This document shows, one piece after another, positions 43,003 through 53,364 of a stretch of 64,000 nt of DNA (positions are counted from its first letter, which is position 1; each line of letters starts with the position of its first letter). Below the pieces are notes generated by a model. It made no database searches, was not told the DNA's origin, and saw only the letters and a list, made by a program, of their open reading frames with translations. This DNA comes from Petunia secreta (lineage: Eukaryota > Streptophyta > Magnoliopsida > Solanales > Solanaceae), in NCBI GenBank assembly GCA_029990175.1, contig JARKIP010000005.1, forward strand, positions 51,759,001 to 51,823,000, read 5' to 3'. The translations under genes were made by a program, and so were the position numbers.

Positions 43003-44386
43003 GGCCCTTGGATGACCTACGACACATCTTTGGTTCATTTCTCAAGCTTGGGGAACAAGATTTCATCAACCAAGTCTAGGGTTCGAAGATTAGGAGTTCC
43101 AACTGTAAAATCCTTTTACTTTTTCTTCATTACATTGGTTTGTATTTCAGCATCTTGACTTTTTGGTGTTATTTTGATACTAAAAACTAGTGTAGTTGAT
43201 AAATTGGTAAAACTAGGGCTTGTGTATTGACACTATTATGCTTTTGAGCTATTGAATACTCTTTTACCATATTGACTTGAATGTTTGGCTATTAATCACT
43301 ACTTGCATTATATATCATGAATTGGTAGTTGCAAATGCTAATTCTAGCCCTATGAGTACTAGATTTACACCTAGAGGGTAAATCTATGAATCATATAGTG
43401 ATTAACGGGGTACCGGGGGTAGGTATGCCGCATTTATCCTAGGTTAATGGATTGAATACCAAGAGGGGGATACCTTACATGGACACAATACCGATTAAGC
43501 TTAATCCAAAACTTCTTTGCACCGAGAGCGTGAGAGGTGTTAGGCTTGGTGGTCACCGAAAGGGGCTATATGGGTATAATAGCTCGAGTGTCACTGCGCG
43601 TACCTAAGCTTAATTGGTTGAGTCTTTTTATGCAAGATTGGTTAACAATTCGTCGATTAAACTCCCTAAGCTCTACTACCTTGAATCCTTGCTTGTGATT
43701 CCCTTAATCACTATACATGCTTTCTTAGTGTAGTTTTAGTGTTGGCATAAATCTCTTATTATTTTCCTCGTTTGGCTTAGTCAATAAGTTTAGTTCTTCC
43801 ACTATCTAAACCGCATCACATTGTTCCCTGTGTATCTGATCCTGACTCATAGTTGGGTAAATTATATTGCTACGACCGTATTACTACTCTTCAGAGAGGT
43901 GTTTTAGACATAATCATTTAGTTTATGTAAAGGTGGGACAAATCTCAAGTGTTCAAATAATTTTAGGCAAGAGCGGTAGACTTTTGTATTGATGGGACAA
44001 ACTTCAAACACCCAAAAATAAGGGAAAAATACTGAGTAAATAAGGAAGCATGCGTTAAATCCTAGCAAAATATGAGAAAATCAAGCTAACAACCAAAAAT
44101 TAGTTTGGCTTAGTACTAAAGGCTCTTTACACTTGTTGACCGGATTAATTATTTGCCTTTCCTAATTGGGAGACATAGATTATGCAATAATTATAGGTTT
44201 TTTACAAAAATATACAAATTTAACCACTTAATTACAAAAAAATAGCAATACTTTTCAAATTACAAGGCATAGCAATATTTTTTTAGCACATTTTTACATT
44301 TTATTTTTTATAATTACATTTAAATCCCACTCTCCTAAAAACCCTAAACACTTTCTATACTTCCCCAAACAAATCAGCCACCACCT

Positions 44387-44516
44387 CCATTCCCTTCTCT
44401 CATATCCAAACACACAACTCCACCCGACACCACCAGAACCACCCATTCAATCCATTCCCTTCTCTCATATCCAAACACACAACTCCACCTGACACCACCA
44501 GAACCACCCATTCAAT
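44387..44516 (+). repeat. 65-bp direct duplication in MULE
   Basis: CCATTCCCTTCTCTCATATCC... occurs at 44387 and 44452 with one C/T difference. It lies in a block with Pro/Thr/His codons and CCGCCG words that looks like captured gene 5' UTR or exon sequence. Confidence 0.9.
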
Positions 44517-45149
44517 CCATCACCACCGCCACTGATCGAAAAAGAAGCAGAGATACATTACCGCCGTCGTACTCTCTTCTAACAGCTCCGTTGCTATGGA
44601 ACTCCGTCGTATCTCCGCCGTTGATTCATCACCTTTCATGATGATGAAAAAATCAACGGTCACGATGAAGTTCTTGAAGTTCCACTGCTCAATTCACTTC
44701 CATTGTTACTGCTACCTCCACTGAGCAGCTGATCTGATTTTGGAAGAGCAAATGCAACGGGTTGGTGTCTATTTGTTGCTATGTACATTTTGGCGAGGGA
44801 TTTGGTGTCTGTTTGTTGCTATGTACTACGGGTTGAGACATATCATTAACTTTGTCAACAAGATCTACGAATTCAATTAGTGAATAAGTAAAAAATATTT
44901 TCCAAATTAGTACTCCCAAATCGTTGACACATGAAACTAAGACATAAAGAATAATAAAAGTTGTTGAATTACTTAAATTGTTGTTCTTCTGTATCATTTT
45001 GGCTTAGTAGTTAGTACTACACAGTTGCGTGAGTAATTATATAAAATATATTGCCTTTTGATTCACTTTTTATTTTTCAGTGAATCTTCTTCTTCGGAGA
45101 TACCTAGACTCACTTTTGTTTTTTCTGACTTTTTTCAATATTGGAAAAG

Positions 45150-45860
45150 CAAAATGATATTCCAAAATAATAAAAAGCAACAGCCTTTTAAAACATTGTT
45201 GAAACGGTGCTTAAACAACTTGAAACGATGTTGAAACGGTGCTAAAACAACTTGAAACGATGTTGAAACGGTGCTAAAACAGTTTGACACGGAGCTGAAA
45301 CAATATGATACAATAAAACATTGTAAAACAACTGTTGAAACAAAATGATACAGTCGGAAACGACTTTGAAACAGTATGATACAATCTGAAACGACGTTGA
45401 AACAGTATGATACGGTCTGAGACGACATTGAAACAATCTGAAATAGTTGTAGAAACAGTCTGATACGGTCTAAAAATGGGAGTTGATACAGTTTAAAACA
45501 GTAAGATACAGTCTGAAATGGAGTTGAAACAGTTGAAACGGTGCAGAAACTTAGATACGGTGCTGCAGAAACAGTTGAAACGGTGCAGAAACTTAGATAC
45601 GGTGCTGCAGAAACAGTTGAAACGGTGCAGAAACAGTTAGATACGGTGCTGCAGAAACAGTTGAAACGGTGCAGAAACAGTTAGATACGGTGCTGCAGAA
45701 ACAGTTGAAACGGTGCAGAAACAGTTAGATACGGTGCTGCAGAAATAGTTGAAACGGTGCAGAAACAGTTAGATACGGTGCAGAAATAGTTGATACGGTG
45801 CAGAAATAGTTAGATACGGTGCAGAAATAGTTGATACGGTGCAGAAATAGTGAGATTCAA
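45150..45860 (+). repeat. GAAAC(A/G)GT-based minisatellite in MULE
   Basis: About 700 bp. The 3' part (45520-45860) is regular, with ~44-bp units made of GAAACAGTTGAAACGGTGCA plus GAAACAGTTAGATACGGTGCT; the 5' part has older, irregular half-units of ~20-22 bp. The minus frames of ~97 codons with FQHRFKLF repeats are a by-product. Confidence 0.9.
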
Positions 45861-45879
45861 TGAGATACATTGAGGATAG

Positions 45880-46015
45880 ATGAGAAAAAATGAAATTGGG
45901 GAAAATGAGAGGAGTAAAAGTGAAAATGGGGGAAATGGTGGGAGGAAAAGTGAAATTGGGGGAAATGGGAGGAGCAAAAGTGATAGTGGGGGAAATATAA
46001 GGAAGAATGTAAGGG
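45880..46015 (+). repeat. purine-rich ~33-bp repeats in MULE
   Basis: AAATGGGAGGAGCAAAAGTG-type units repeat about four times next to the right TIR. Confidence 0.65.
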
Positions 46016-46472
46016 TTTGGTATGTTATGGGAAAATATTGCTATATTTTTGCTATATTTGTAATTATCTTGTGTTTTCCTCTATATAGGGTAATTTTACT
46101 AAAATGTTGCTATGTTTGGTAATTAAGCTCTAAAACTTGTACTTTTATGTAAAAAATTCATAATTATATACGACTACACATATATTATATATGTAATTAT
46201 TCCCCCGATCCACTTTTATTTAAGCGACTAGATGAGCAGATATTAAGATTAATTTTTCTAATATTTAAATTTAGTCACTATACTATCAATTGCATAATTA
46301 TGTCATAGAAATAAGGAAGGTTGGATACAAGTGCTTCTTAATGTAATTGAAATCTCCCATTTGGATATATAGGTACTAGCCTGCCTAACACTACAAGAAT
46401 ATCGTGGAAAAAACTATTTATCAATGAACCCAATTAAAAATGCATTCTACTATAAAAGTATACTGTATAAAA

Positions 46473-46752
46473 CAGTGGTGAACCCAGAATTTTAAAGTAA
46501 TGAATGATCTTGAAAAAATTAATATTAGCTAAAAAAATATTTGATTTGGAGTGAGGCTCAAACTCAAGTCAGTGAGGCCCTTTAACCACAAACTCTACCC
46601 TCTCAATCCAAGCACTTTGTAATCACATTGTTCTATGTGTGTTGATCACATAATTTTATCAGCGTTTACTGATTGCTTATAAAAATTTACTAGTTCTGTC
46701 AGAAAAGTAATGGGTCCTCAAGAACCACATTGGACAACATGAGCCGCCCCTG
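46473..46752. mobile_element. possible hAT-type MITE
   Basis: 280 bp starting CAGTGGTGAACCCAG and ending GAGCCGCCCCTG, which read as imperfect inverted ends of the CAGGGGCGGA type common in plant hAT-like MITEs. An 8-bp TSD is not convincing. Confidence 0.4.
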
Positions 46753-47304
46753 CATAATTTAATGAAAAATATTAATTTCGATAATAATATTTTTTCTTCT
46801 TTATGCTTATTTTATTGTTGCAACTAGCTCTCAGTTTTAGTTACTTGTGTTACCTCATAGCCCCTACTTATATTACAAACCTTGTGGATCTTTAGCGCTT
46901 AAATTTATCACATCAGATAGACATTATTTAACTAACTTAACCATGCAAAAGGTACTCTTAACTAGTGGCACATATATATATTCATAAAAACGATATTTGT
47001 CCTTGTATTTATAATGTAATTCTTTAGCAAAGCAAATTAAATGAAGAGAAAAAATGTATTTGTTTTATGTGCACAAATAGCAAGATGGATTAGGAATATT
47101 CATATTGTAGTTGATCTTGATAGTTTGAGATATTTATTTGTTGAATTAAACATATTTGCTCAAATTTTTATGTTTCTAGTCTCAAGTGAATTTGTAGCCG
47201 CGCTGTTATTGTGACTCTCTCATTTATGAATCGTTTCCGAAACAACAATATGGACTAACATATTGAGAGTCCAATAGTAAAAATGGATAAAAGCGATCTT
47301 TAAG
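46753..47304. other. intergenic, nothing recognised
   Basis: AT-rich and without frames or repeats, apart from the 19-bp string at 47143-47161 that recurs at the LINE start. Confidence 0.5.
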
Positions 47305-47336
47305 AGCAAAATTACTTGCTCTCGAATTAAACATAT

Positions 47337-49500
47337 TTGCTCTCTTCTCTAGATTTGGAGGAGAACGACGCGCCACCCTCTTGCAAACAACGGTCATGGT
47401 CGTGCCACCCATTGGGCAGCCCCCCAGGAGTTGCTCAAACCGTCCCCACTCCCCATGCAAACTCCAGTACAATTCAACCCAACCCATCAATCCCTTATGC
47501 TCATATGTTAAAACCACAGGTTCAAAAAGCTAATATTGATCAACGTTTATTTCGTACTGTTATTTATTCTCAAGGAACAACTACTCTTACATGGAAGACA
47601 TCAGAAGTTAAGAAATCTCTTACATAGGAGCAGTTACAACTAGCAGTGATTGGAAAATTTTCATACAGTAGACCAGACTTGGAAACTTTACGTAAAATCA
47701 TCTCGAGCCAATATGGGATCAAAGGTGATTGAAAGATTGGTTACTTGGACAATAGGTACGTGTTGATTAAAATGGTGCTATTGAAAGATTATGTTAATTT
47801 CTTATCAACCCCAGCCTATTGGATTAAGTTTTGAGGTAAATCTTTTCCTATGAGATCGTTGAAGTGGACAAGATATTTGAATCCTGAGGAGGAGACTTCA
47901 GTGGCTCTTGCACGGATTAGTTTTTCAAATTTGCCTCCAAATTTTTTTACTATAGAGTTTATTTTTTCCATTGCTTCAACAGTGGGAACCCCATTGACAG
48001 TTGATACTGCAACTTTGAATAAGAATAGACCTAGTTGTGCCAGGGTCAGAGTTGAATTAGATTTGTTGGCAAAGCACCCTACTCGTGTTTTAATTAATGA
48101 AGAGGATGATGACACTGGTGTTGTAATATCTACATGGGTATCATGTATGATTATCTTCCATTGTATTGAAAAAACTGTAAGTTGCAGGGTCATGATGAAA
48201 GCAAGTGCAAGATGATTCACCCAGAGCTCTGGGAAAAACAAAATGGTAATGGTGCTCGGGATGCACATGCAAACGTTGTAAAAGTTAATCCTTCACTTCC
48301 AGCTTCTCCAGAATGTATCCTAACTAGTGGGAAGGTTGTGAGTAATGTGAGAAAGAAGGATGAGTAGAATGGTGCAAAGAGTAAGAAAAAACGCAAATGG
48401 AATGACAATGTTTAGGCTACAAAAAGTTCTGCGAAACCTAATGACAAGTTAGCTTTGATGCATACTAGAATAATAAATTTTCAGCACTACAAGAGGATGA
48501 CACTCGGAAAGTTGGTGACTTAGGTGACATGACACTAGTTATATCAAAAATGACGGTATACCTGCTAATATTTTGAAAGGAGATGCTGCAGCAAAGAATG
48601 GTGGTAAGAAAAGTGCAACCAAGAATGGCGCTCCACCTCAAAAATTAGCTGGAAAAGGTACTGTTTATATGTTTCAATTGACTGTGGACTGGGTAAAACA
48701 GACATGGTTTAATAAAAATATGAGAATGATGGGAAACACCTTGCTAAACCCTAGCCTCAGCAACAGAAGAAGAGTGAAACAATTGGTGAAACAGCGCCAC
48801 ATGGAGCTCTTGTTACTGATGCATCGCCTATTTCTGTTGTCCCTGTTCCCGTAAACACTTCCCAACAAAAGGTTCCTTCAAACTCTTTGGTGGCCAAGGT
48901 TACTATAGATGATGATGGTGATGTGAAGGACGAGCAGCTGGAGGTAGTTGTTCGGAGGAGGATGATGATGATGAATTGCTGGATTATGGGGAGGAGAGTG
49001 AAAACGATGCTGCTGATCCACAAAATATTGAATAAGATCCTTTTGATGAATATTTGGGGCTGAAGGGTGATATGTCAAGGGATAATAGTGGCAAGGAAGA
49101 TAAGGAAGACAAAGATCAAGGTGGTTCAAGTCAGAAAAATGCAAGTTCTGAAAAGTCACAGGGTGGTGCTGAAAAGCCACATGGTGGTGCAGACATGCAG
49201 ATTGCTATGGTTAATGCCAGTCCTGTGCTATCAGGGGGTAGGCCAGCCACTGATAAGGATCTGCAGGAGCTGAAAGCAGCGTATGATAGTACTAAAAAGA
49301 AGAATACACAGCTGGTTGCAAAGAATTTTGAGCCCACACTAGCTTTAGTGCATATTTTTGACAAACTGGCTGAAAAGCTGGTGGAAATTGGTGATGATGA
49401 AGAGCTTGATACTGAGTCTACTACTCAGAATTATGTTAAAGCTGCTGAAAAGGGTGATATATCACCCCAGACAGGTGGAACCACAAAAAAAGAAAACTAA
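47337..49500 (+). pseudogene. LINE ORF1 (DUF4283 / zinc knuckle)
   Basis: RNA-binding protein of plant L1 elements. Recognisable pieces: Pro-rich N-terminus with IPYAHMLKP; LQLAVIGKFSYSRPDLETLRKIISSQYGIKG near 47630-47730; ALARISFSNLPPNFF and VGTPLTVDTATLNKNRPSCARVRVELDLL (47850-48080), the usual DUF4283 core; and the knuckle remnant LQGHDESKCKMIHPELW near 48180-48235. The C-terminal part to 49500 is acidic and Lys-rich (KEDKEDKDQGGSSQ). At least six stops or shifts (47626, 47830, 48160-48215, 48366, 48855, 49033) inactivate it. Confidence 0.75.
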
Positions 49501-49559
49501 GTAGGCACGGGTGAAAAGAGGTGCAAGCGTTCCTCCAGCACCTGGAGGGGTATCAACAA

Positions 49560-51040
49560 GGAAGACGGTTTCCAAAGCCTCTCAGTTGCAATGAATTCTC
49601 AGTTGCAATGAATAGCTCACTCATATGGAATATAAGGAATGTCAACACTCAGCAGGCCTTTGGTAGAGTTGTCACAATACATAGGCAGAAGCACTTTTCA
49701 TTTATTGCACTAATGGAGCCGTTTCAGCACCATAGACATATTGACAAGTATCGTCTCTGACTAGGTATGGGTTCTTTTTTGCATAATTTTAATGGAAAAA
49801 TATGGGCTTTATTGGATGATGAATATCAGGTGGAGGTGGCGTATGATACATCAGAAATGCTATCCTTGAAGCTGATGCAGTTGGATGGGTTGTCCTGACC
49901 AGAGGGACAGGCCTTTTTGGATGCTGGAGCCTCGGGGCACTTTATCAGTCTAGTCAGCTTATTATTTGGTGAGGCAAAGGAATAAGCCAAGTGATCTCTA
50001 CAAGCACATCTGGATTAAAGGTATTCCTTTTAAGATGTCATTTTTCTTATGGAGGTTGTGAAAATTTAAGCTGCCCTTAGATGATATGCTGAAAAGGTGG
50101 GGAATTCAATTTTTCTCTAGATGTTACTGTAGTGTGAACCCTGATGTGGAAAATTTTTCCCATGTGTTTTTGAATGCGCATGTAGCGCGGTATATTTTAA
50201 AATATTTTGGAGGTCCTACAGGTCTTAATTTTGATGGGTTGTACTTGACACAAGTAATAAATTTATGGTGGGATGCTCCTAGTAACCCGATCCTGAGGTT
50301 GATTTACCATGTTATCCCCATCTTTATTTTGTGGGAGTTATGAAAATGGAGGAATAATTTGAGCCATGGTGGGTCGAACTCAGCTTATAGGATGGTGTAT
50401 TTTATCACTCAGCATATTATCATGTTGCTGAGAGTTCGCAGGAAGAACTTTCAGTATGCGTCTGGTAGGTGGGAGGAATTGTTGCCGGTGTTAAGGGATC
50501 ATACGCCTAAGCTTGTGATGACAAAGATTGTGTGGAGTCTGCCTCAGGTGGGGGTGGATCAAAATTAATACGGATGGTGCTTCTAGAGGTAATCCAGGTC
50601 TTAGTTCTTGGGCTTTTAGTGTTCGGGATGACAAAGGTGTTATTGTGAATGGATGATTGCATGACCGAAAATACTCAAGCGGAGGCAACTTCATTTCTTA
50701 TGGCCTTGAGGTATTTGGTTTCTGCTTCGTACGCACAAGTTATTATTAAAACAGACTCAATGTTGCTCAAGAACGTAGTGACAAAAGCTTGGGAGGTACC
50801 TTGGCAAATTGTACAAATAATGGAGGAGATTTGGAGTTTAATGGAGGGTAGAGAGGTGGTGCTGATGCATGTGTTTAGAGAAGGGAATAAATTGGTGGAT
50901 TACTAGGCGAACTTGGCTATTGATGAAAGAGATGTCATAGTTTATTCGTTTCATGAGTTGGATAGCATGGGAAGGAGGTTGGTGAATGGGGATAAGTGTA
51001 ATGAGCCGTATATTCGCACTAGGCCGAGGAGGAATGTCTA
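49560..51040 (+). pseudogene. LINE ORF2 remnant (EN start, zf-RVT, RNase H; RT deleted)
   Basis: Endonuclease N-terminus near 49620-49760 (WNIR.VNTQQAFGRVV ... FSFIALMEPFQHHRHIDKYR). After about 49870 it jumps to the C-terminal zinc-binding region (SDLYKHIWIKGIPFKMSFF, then MLKRWGIQFFSRC ... ENFSHVFLNAHVARYI, 50000-50215) and RNase H (INTDGASRGNPG near 50555-50600, with QAEATSFLMALRYLV and VIIKTDSMLLKN downstream). The missing ~2.3 kb include the rest of the endonuclease and the entire RT. Several frameshifts. Confidence 0.75.
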
Positions 51041-52060
51041 AAAATAAGGGAGGTGGAATTTTACTTCATGTTCGAATCCGTGTGGAAGAGAGAATGGAGG
51101 CTCTTACTACTAACTTTGTTTTCTTTTTTGTAGGTACACTCATAGTTATAATTCATGATGTGAACTTCTCTCATGCTCGATGGGTTGATTGGAAAGGTTG
51201 GAATGCTTTGAAATGTTTCAAGCTTGGTGTGGTGATTGTATTTGATGATGGAACGTGCAGGTGCGCTGTAGAGGAGGCGCCATATTGGAAATCGCGTGCA
51301 GGTATACAAGTGGGCAGAAATTTTTCGTCCTCAACATGCACCTCAACGAATCATCAACTCTGTCCAGACAATTTGTTGGGTGAAGTATACCATACAGCTT
51401 TCAACTTTTTCAGCGCATGCTGTGGAGCAGGAGATGCATGGGAGACAACATTCAACATTTTGCACGCAGGTGATTTTGAAGGCGACGCCTTCAATACAGC
51501 CTGGACAAAATAGTAGGTACGACTTTTCTGCAGGCTTTTCTCAGGCGACACATGGATTACACCCTTCACAAGTTGGGCGCGATTTTGCACGCGGCGCATG
51601 TGTTATTGCGTCCCAGTATCTGGTGGCATGCTATTTTCACTTGTTTCAAGACATCAAAGGTTGATCCATGATCATCAAATAGGACATGGTTCAATCCCAA
51701 AAACTAAGAAAAAGATGCTAGTTCATGTGATTAATAGGAGTATACTTTATTACTTAGAGTTTTCATTAATTTTATTGCTAGCTAGTAGGTTACTTGTAAA
51801 GCTTAGTGTCAAGTTATTATGTTTGCTTCCGTTGGTGGTATTAGCATTTTCATGTGCTCATTCCAATGGGATGGCTATAGTGAATAGACACGTAGCTATT
51901 AATGCTCTAGCTAGCCATTATCTAGTCTTAGCAAGGTTTTATTATTTTCAAAGTGTAAAGATCTTATTTACTTGTCTGTTGAATATTATTAATAAAATCA
52001 GCTATTAAGCTATATGCTTAGTGGTATTTTGCTTTTTAAAAAATAATAGCAAAATTACTT

Positions 52061-53133
52061 CAAAGGTTGTTTAGGAAAAAAAAAAAAAAAGAGTGCTCTT
52101 ATTTTTTGATTTCTTCCTTTTGCTTTATCTGTTTATTTTTTTAATTTTGCTTCAACTTCAATCTCTATAGTTTGAAGTTGAGCCCAATTTCAATCACGAA
52201 GTAAGCCTCAACTTTAAGTCCCTAGAACTCAAAATTAGTGGCTAGAGTTATACGTTTTTTCTTTTAAAAAAAAATATATGTCCTTAAGTGATGCTAGGAT
52301 AATAGGACGCTGGAGGCAAACTCCTATTCAAACTTAAAAAGGCAACTTACAGAAACAGGACACTCTGGCGACACTTCCACATTTTTTGCCCTTAAAAGAA
52401 TATTTTTGCATTTTTGGCCCCATTACCAGACTTCATAGCGAAAGTTCTTAATGGTCCTGGCAATTATTAGGAACTTTTGAGTTAAAATCTGGCGTATATC
52501 ATCAGAATTTTCTGTCATTCCTGACCAATGAAGCTAAACATGTAAGAGTTCACTTATGGCGCCCAAAGACTTAAACATTAAATTCTAAAAGGGACTTTTC
52601 ATAACAGAAGTCAATGAATAGCCATCACTTTCAAATTATAAGAGAATAGCCACAACTTAAAATTAGTGCTCCAACTCCATAGGAAAAACCTTGAGTTCAA
52701 ATTAGAAGAATTTTTCGCAGAATTAAGAAGTAAAAAACTCCAGCACATTTTTATGAAGTTTAGTATATTTTTCATCGAAAGTCAATACTTGTCCTGACTT
52801 CACTGATTTTTCTTTAAATGACTGCAAACTTTTTCATGAAGTTCATTGTTTCTTTCAAAGTCACTAATTGTTTTATGAAATTCATTTTTTACCTTCAAAG
52901 ACATGATTCCTTTATGAAGTTCTGTGTATTTTTCATTTAAAGTCGAAGACTTTTTCCTTCAATGCCGTGATTTTGTTCTTACAATTTCAAGGTTTATTGC
53001 TTTAAGCACCGGAATATTTTTTTCTTCAGTTCCATATTTTTTTCCCTCTCTTGTCGATGTTTGATTGATATGTGCAACTGTAATTATGATAATAATAAAA
53101 GTTATTAGATTGAATAGCATAAAAGAAAAGAAG
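52061..53133. other. intergenic; degenerate ~40-bp repeats
   Basis: No gene supported. Between 52750 and 52950, four diverged ~40-bp units contain (T)TTATGAA(G/A)TTC...TT(C/T)AAAGTC. On the minus strand they read as Lys/Glu/His-rich, heptad-like peptide (KVKNEFHKTISDFERNNELHEKV), so an old coiled-coil coding fragment is possible. Confidence 0.35.
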
Positions 53134-53135
53134 TA

Positions 53136-53364
53136 CTCCCTCCGTTTCAAAAATGATGATCCTATTTTCTTTTTAGTCTGTTTAAAAAAAAAAGACCTCT
53201 TTCTAAATTTGGAAAAGAAATTTTCACTTTTACTCATCCCTAAATGATTTGTAGCTACACAAATATCTATAACTTATTTTAGACCACAAGTTTCAAAAGT
53301 CTTCCCTTCTTTATTAAACTCCATACAAAGTCAAATGAGTTCATCTAAATTGGAACGGAGGGAG
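53136..53364. mobile_element. Stowaway MITE (Tc1/mariner type)
   Basis: 229 bp with inverted ends CTCCCTCCGTTTCA and AATTGGAACGGAGGGAG, the classic Stowaway terminal motif, next to TA on both sides (53134-53135 and 53366-53367, one extra T on the right). Non-coding. Confidence 0.85.

Larger units (their letters stand above)
33014..43910 (+). mobile_element. Athila/Tat-like Ty3/gypsy element, decayed
   Basis: About 10.9 kb including insertions. Truncated 5' LTR (33014-33985), PBS TGGCGCCGT (the type used by Athila/Tat elements), a decayed gag-like region, an accessory ORF domain, long untranslated DNA, the 3' signature GAGGACAAGCAAGAGTTTAAG, and a 3' LTR starting at 41163. No protease, RT or integrase can be seen, so this is a non-autonomous or internally deleted copy. 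It was later invaded by an RTE LINE and by another LTR element now reduced to a solo LTR. Confidence 0.8.
42606..43910 (+). repeat. Tat-like 3' LTR (rest after solo-LTR insertion)
   Basis: Continues the LTR that starts TGATGT at 41163. TATA box TATAAAAA at 42995-43002, box cluster 42795-42945, end near GTTTTAGACA at 43910 by comparison with the 5' LTR. Identity to 33014-33985 is clearly below that of the copia LTR pair, so this insertion is much older. Confidence 0.8.
44196..46159. mobile_element. non-autonomous Mutator-like element (MULE)
   Basis: 1964 bp flanked by an exact 9-bp duplication ATAATTATA (44187-44195 and 46160-46168), the TSD length typical of Mutator. The ends are imperfect terminal inverted repeats of at least 55 bp (GGTTTTTTACAAAAATATAC against GAATTTTTTACATAAAAGTAC; then CTTAATTAC.AA..ATAGCAA on both sides). 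No transposase. The inside consists of a GC-richer block with a 65-bp duplication (44340-44760) and a long minisatellite. Confidence 0.8.
47318..52047 (+). mobile_element. plant L1-type LINE, internally deleted
   Basis: 4730 bp between two exact 13-bp copies of AGCAAAATTACTT (47305-47317, 52048-52060), with a short A-rich 3' tail (TTTTTAAAAAATAAT). ORF1 has the DUF4283-type and zinc-knuckle parts; ORF2 has the start of the endonuclease and the zf-RVT/RNase H end, but the reverse transcriptase is missing. The ~1 kb 3' UTR (51045-52030) has no gene and ends TTAATAAAATC..., as plant L1 tails do. A second poly(A) run of 16 lies just past the TSD (52076-52091). Confidence 0.85.

Noticed and set aside
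45135..45436. Two overlapping minus-strand ORFs with repeated FQHRFKLF peptides
   Set aside because: They are translations of the minisatellite in the MULE; the DNA repeat explains them and the phase is not conserved.
47143..47342. 19-bp repeats as the LINE's TSD
   Set aside because: No matching copy exists at the LINE 3' end; the 13-bp AGCAAAATTACTT pair fits both ends.
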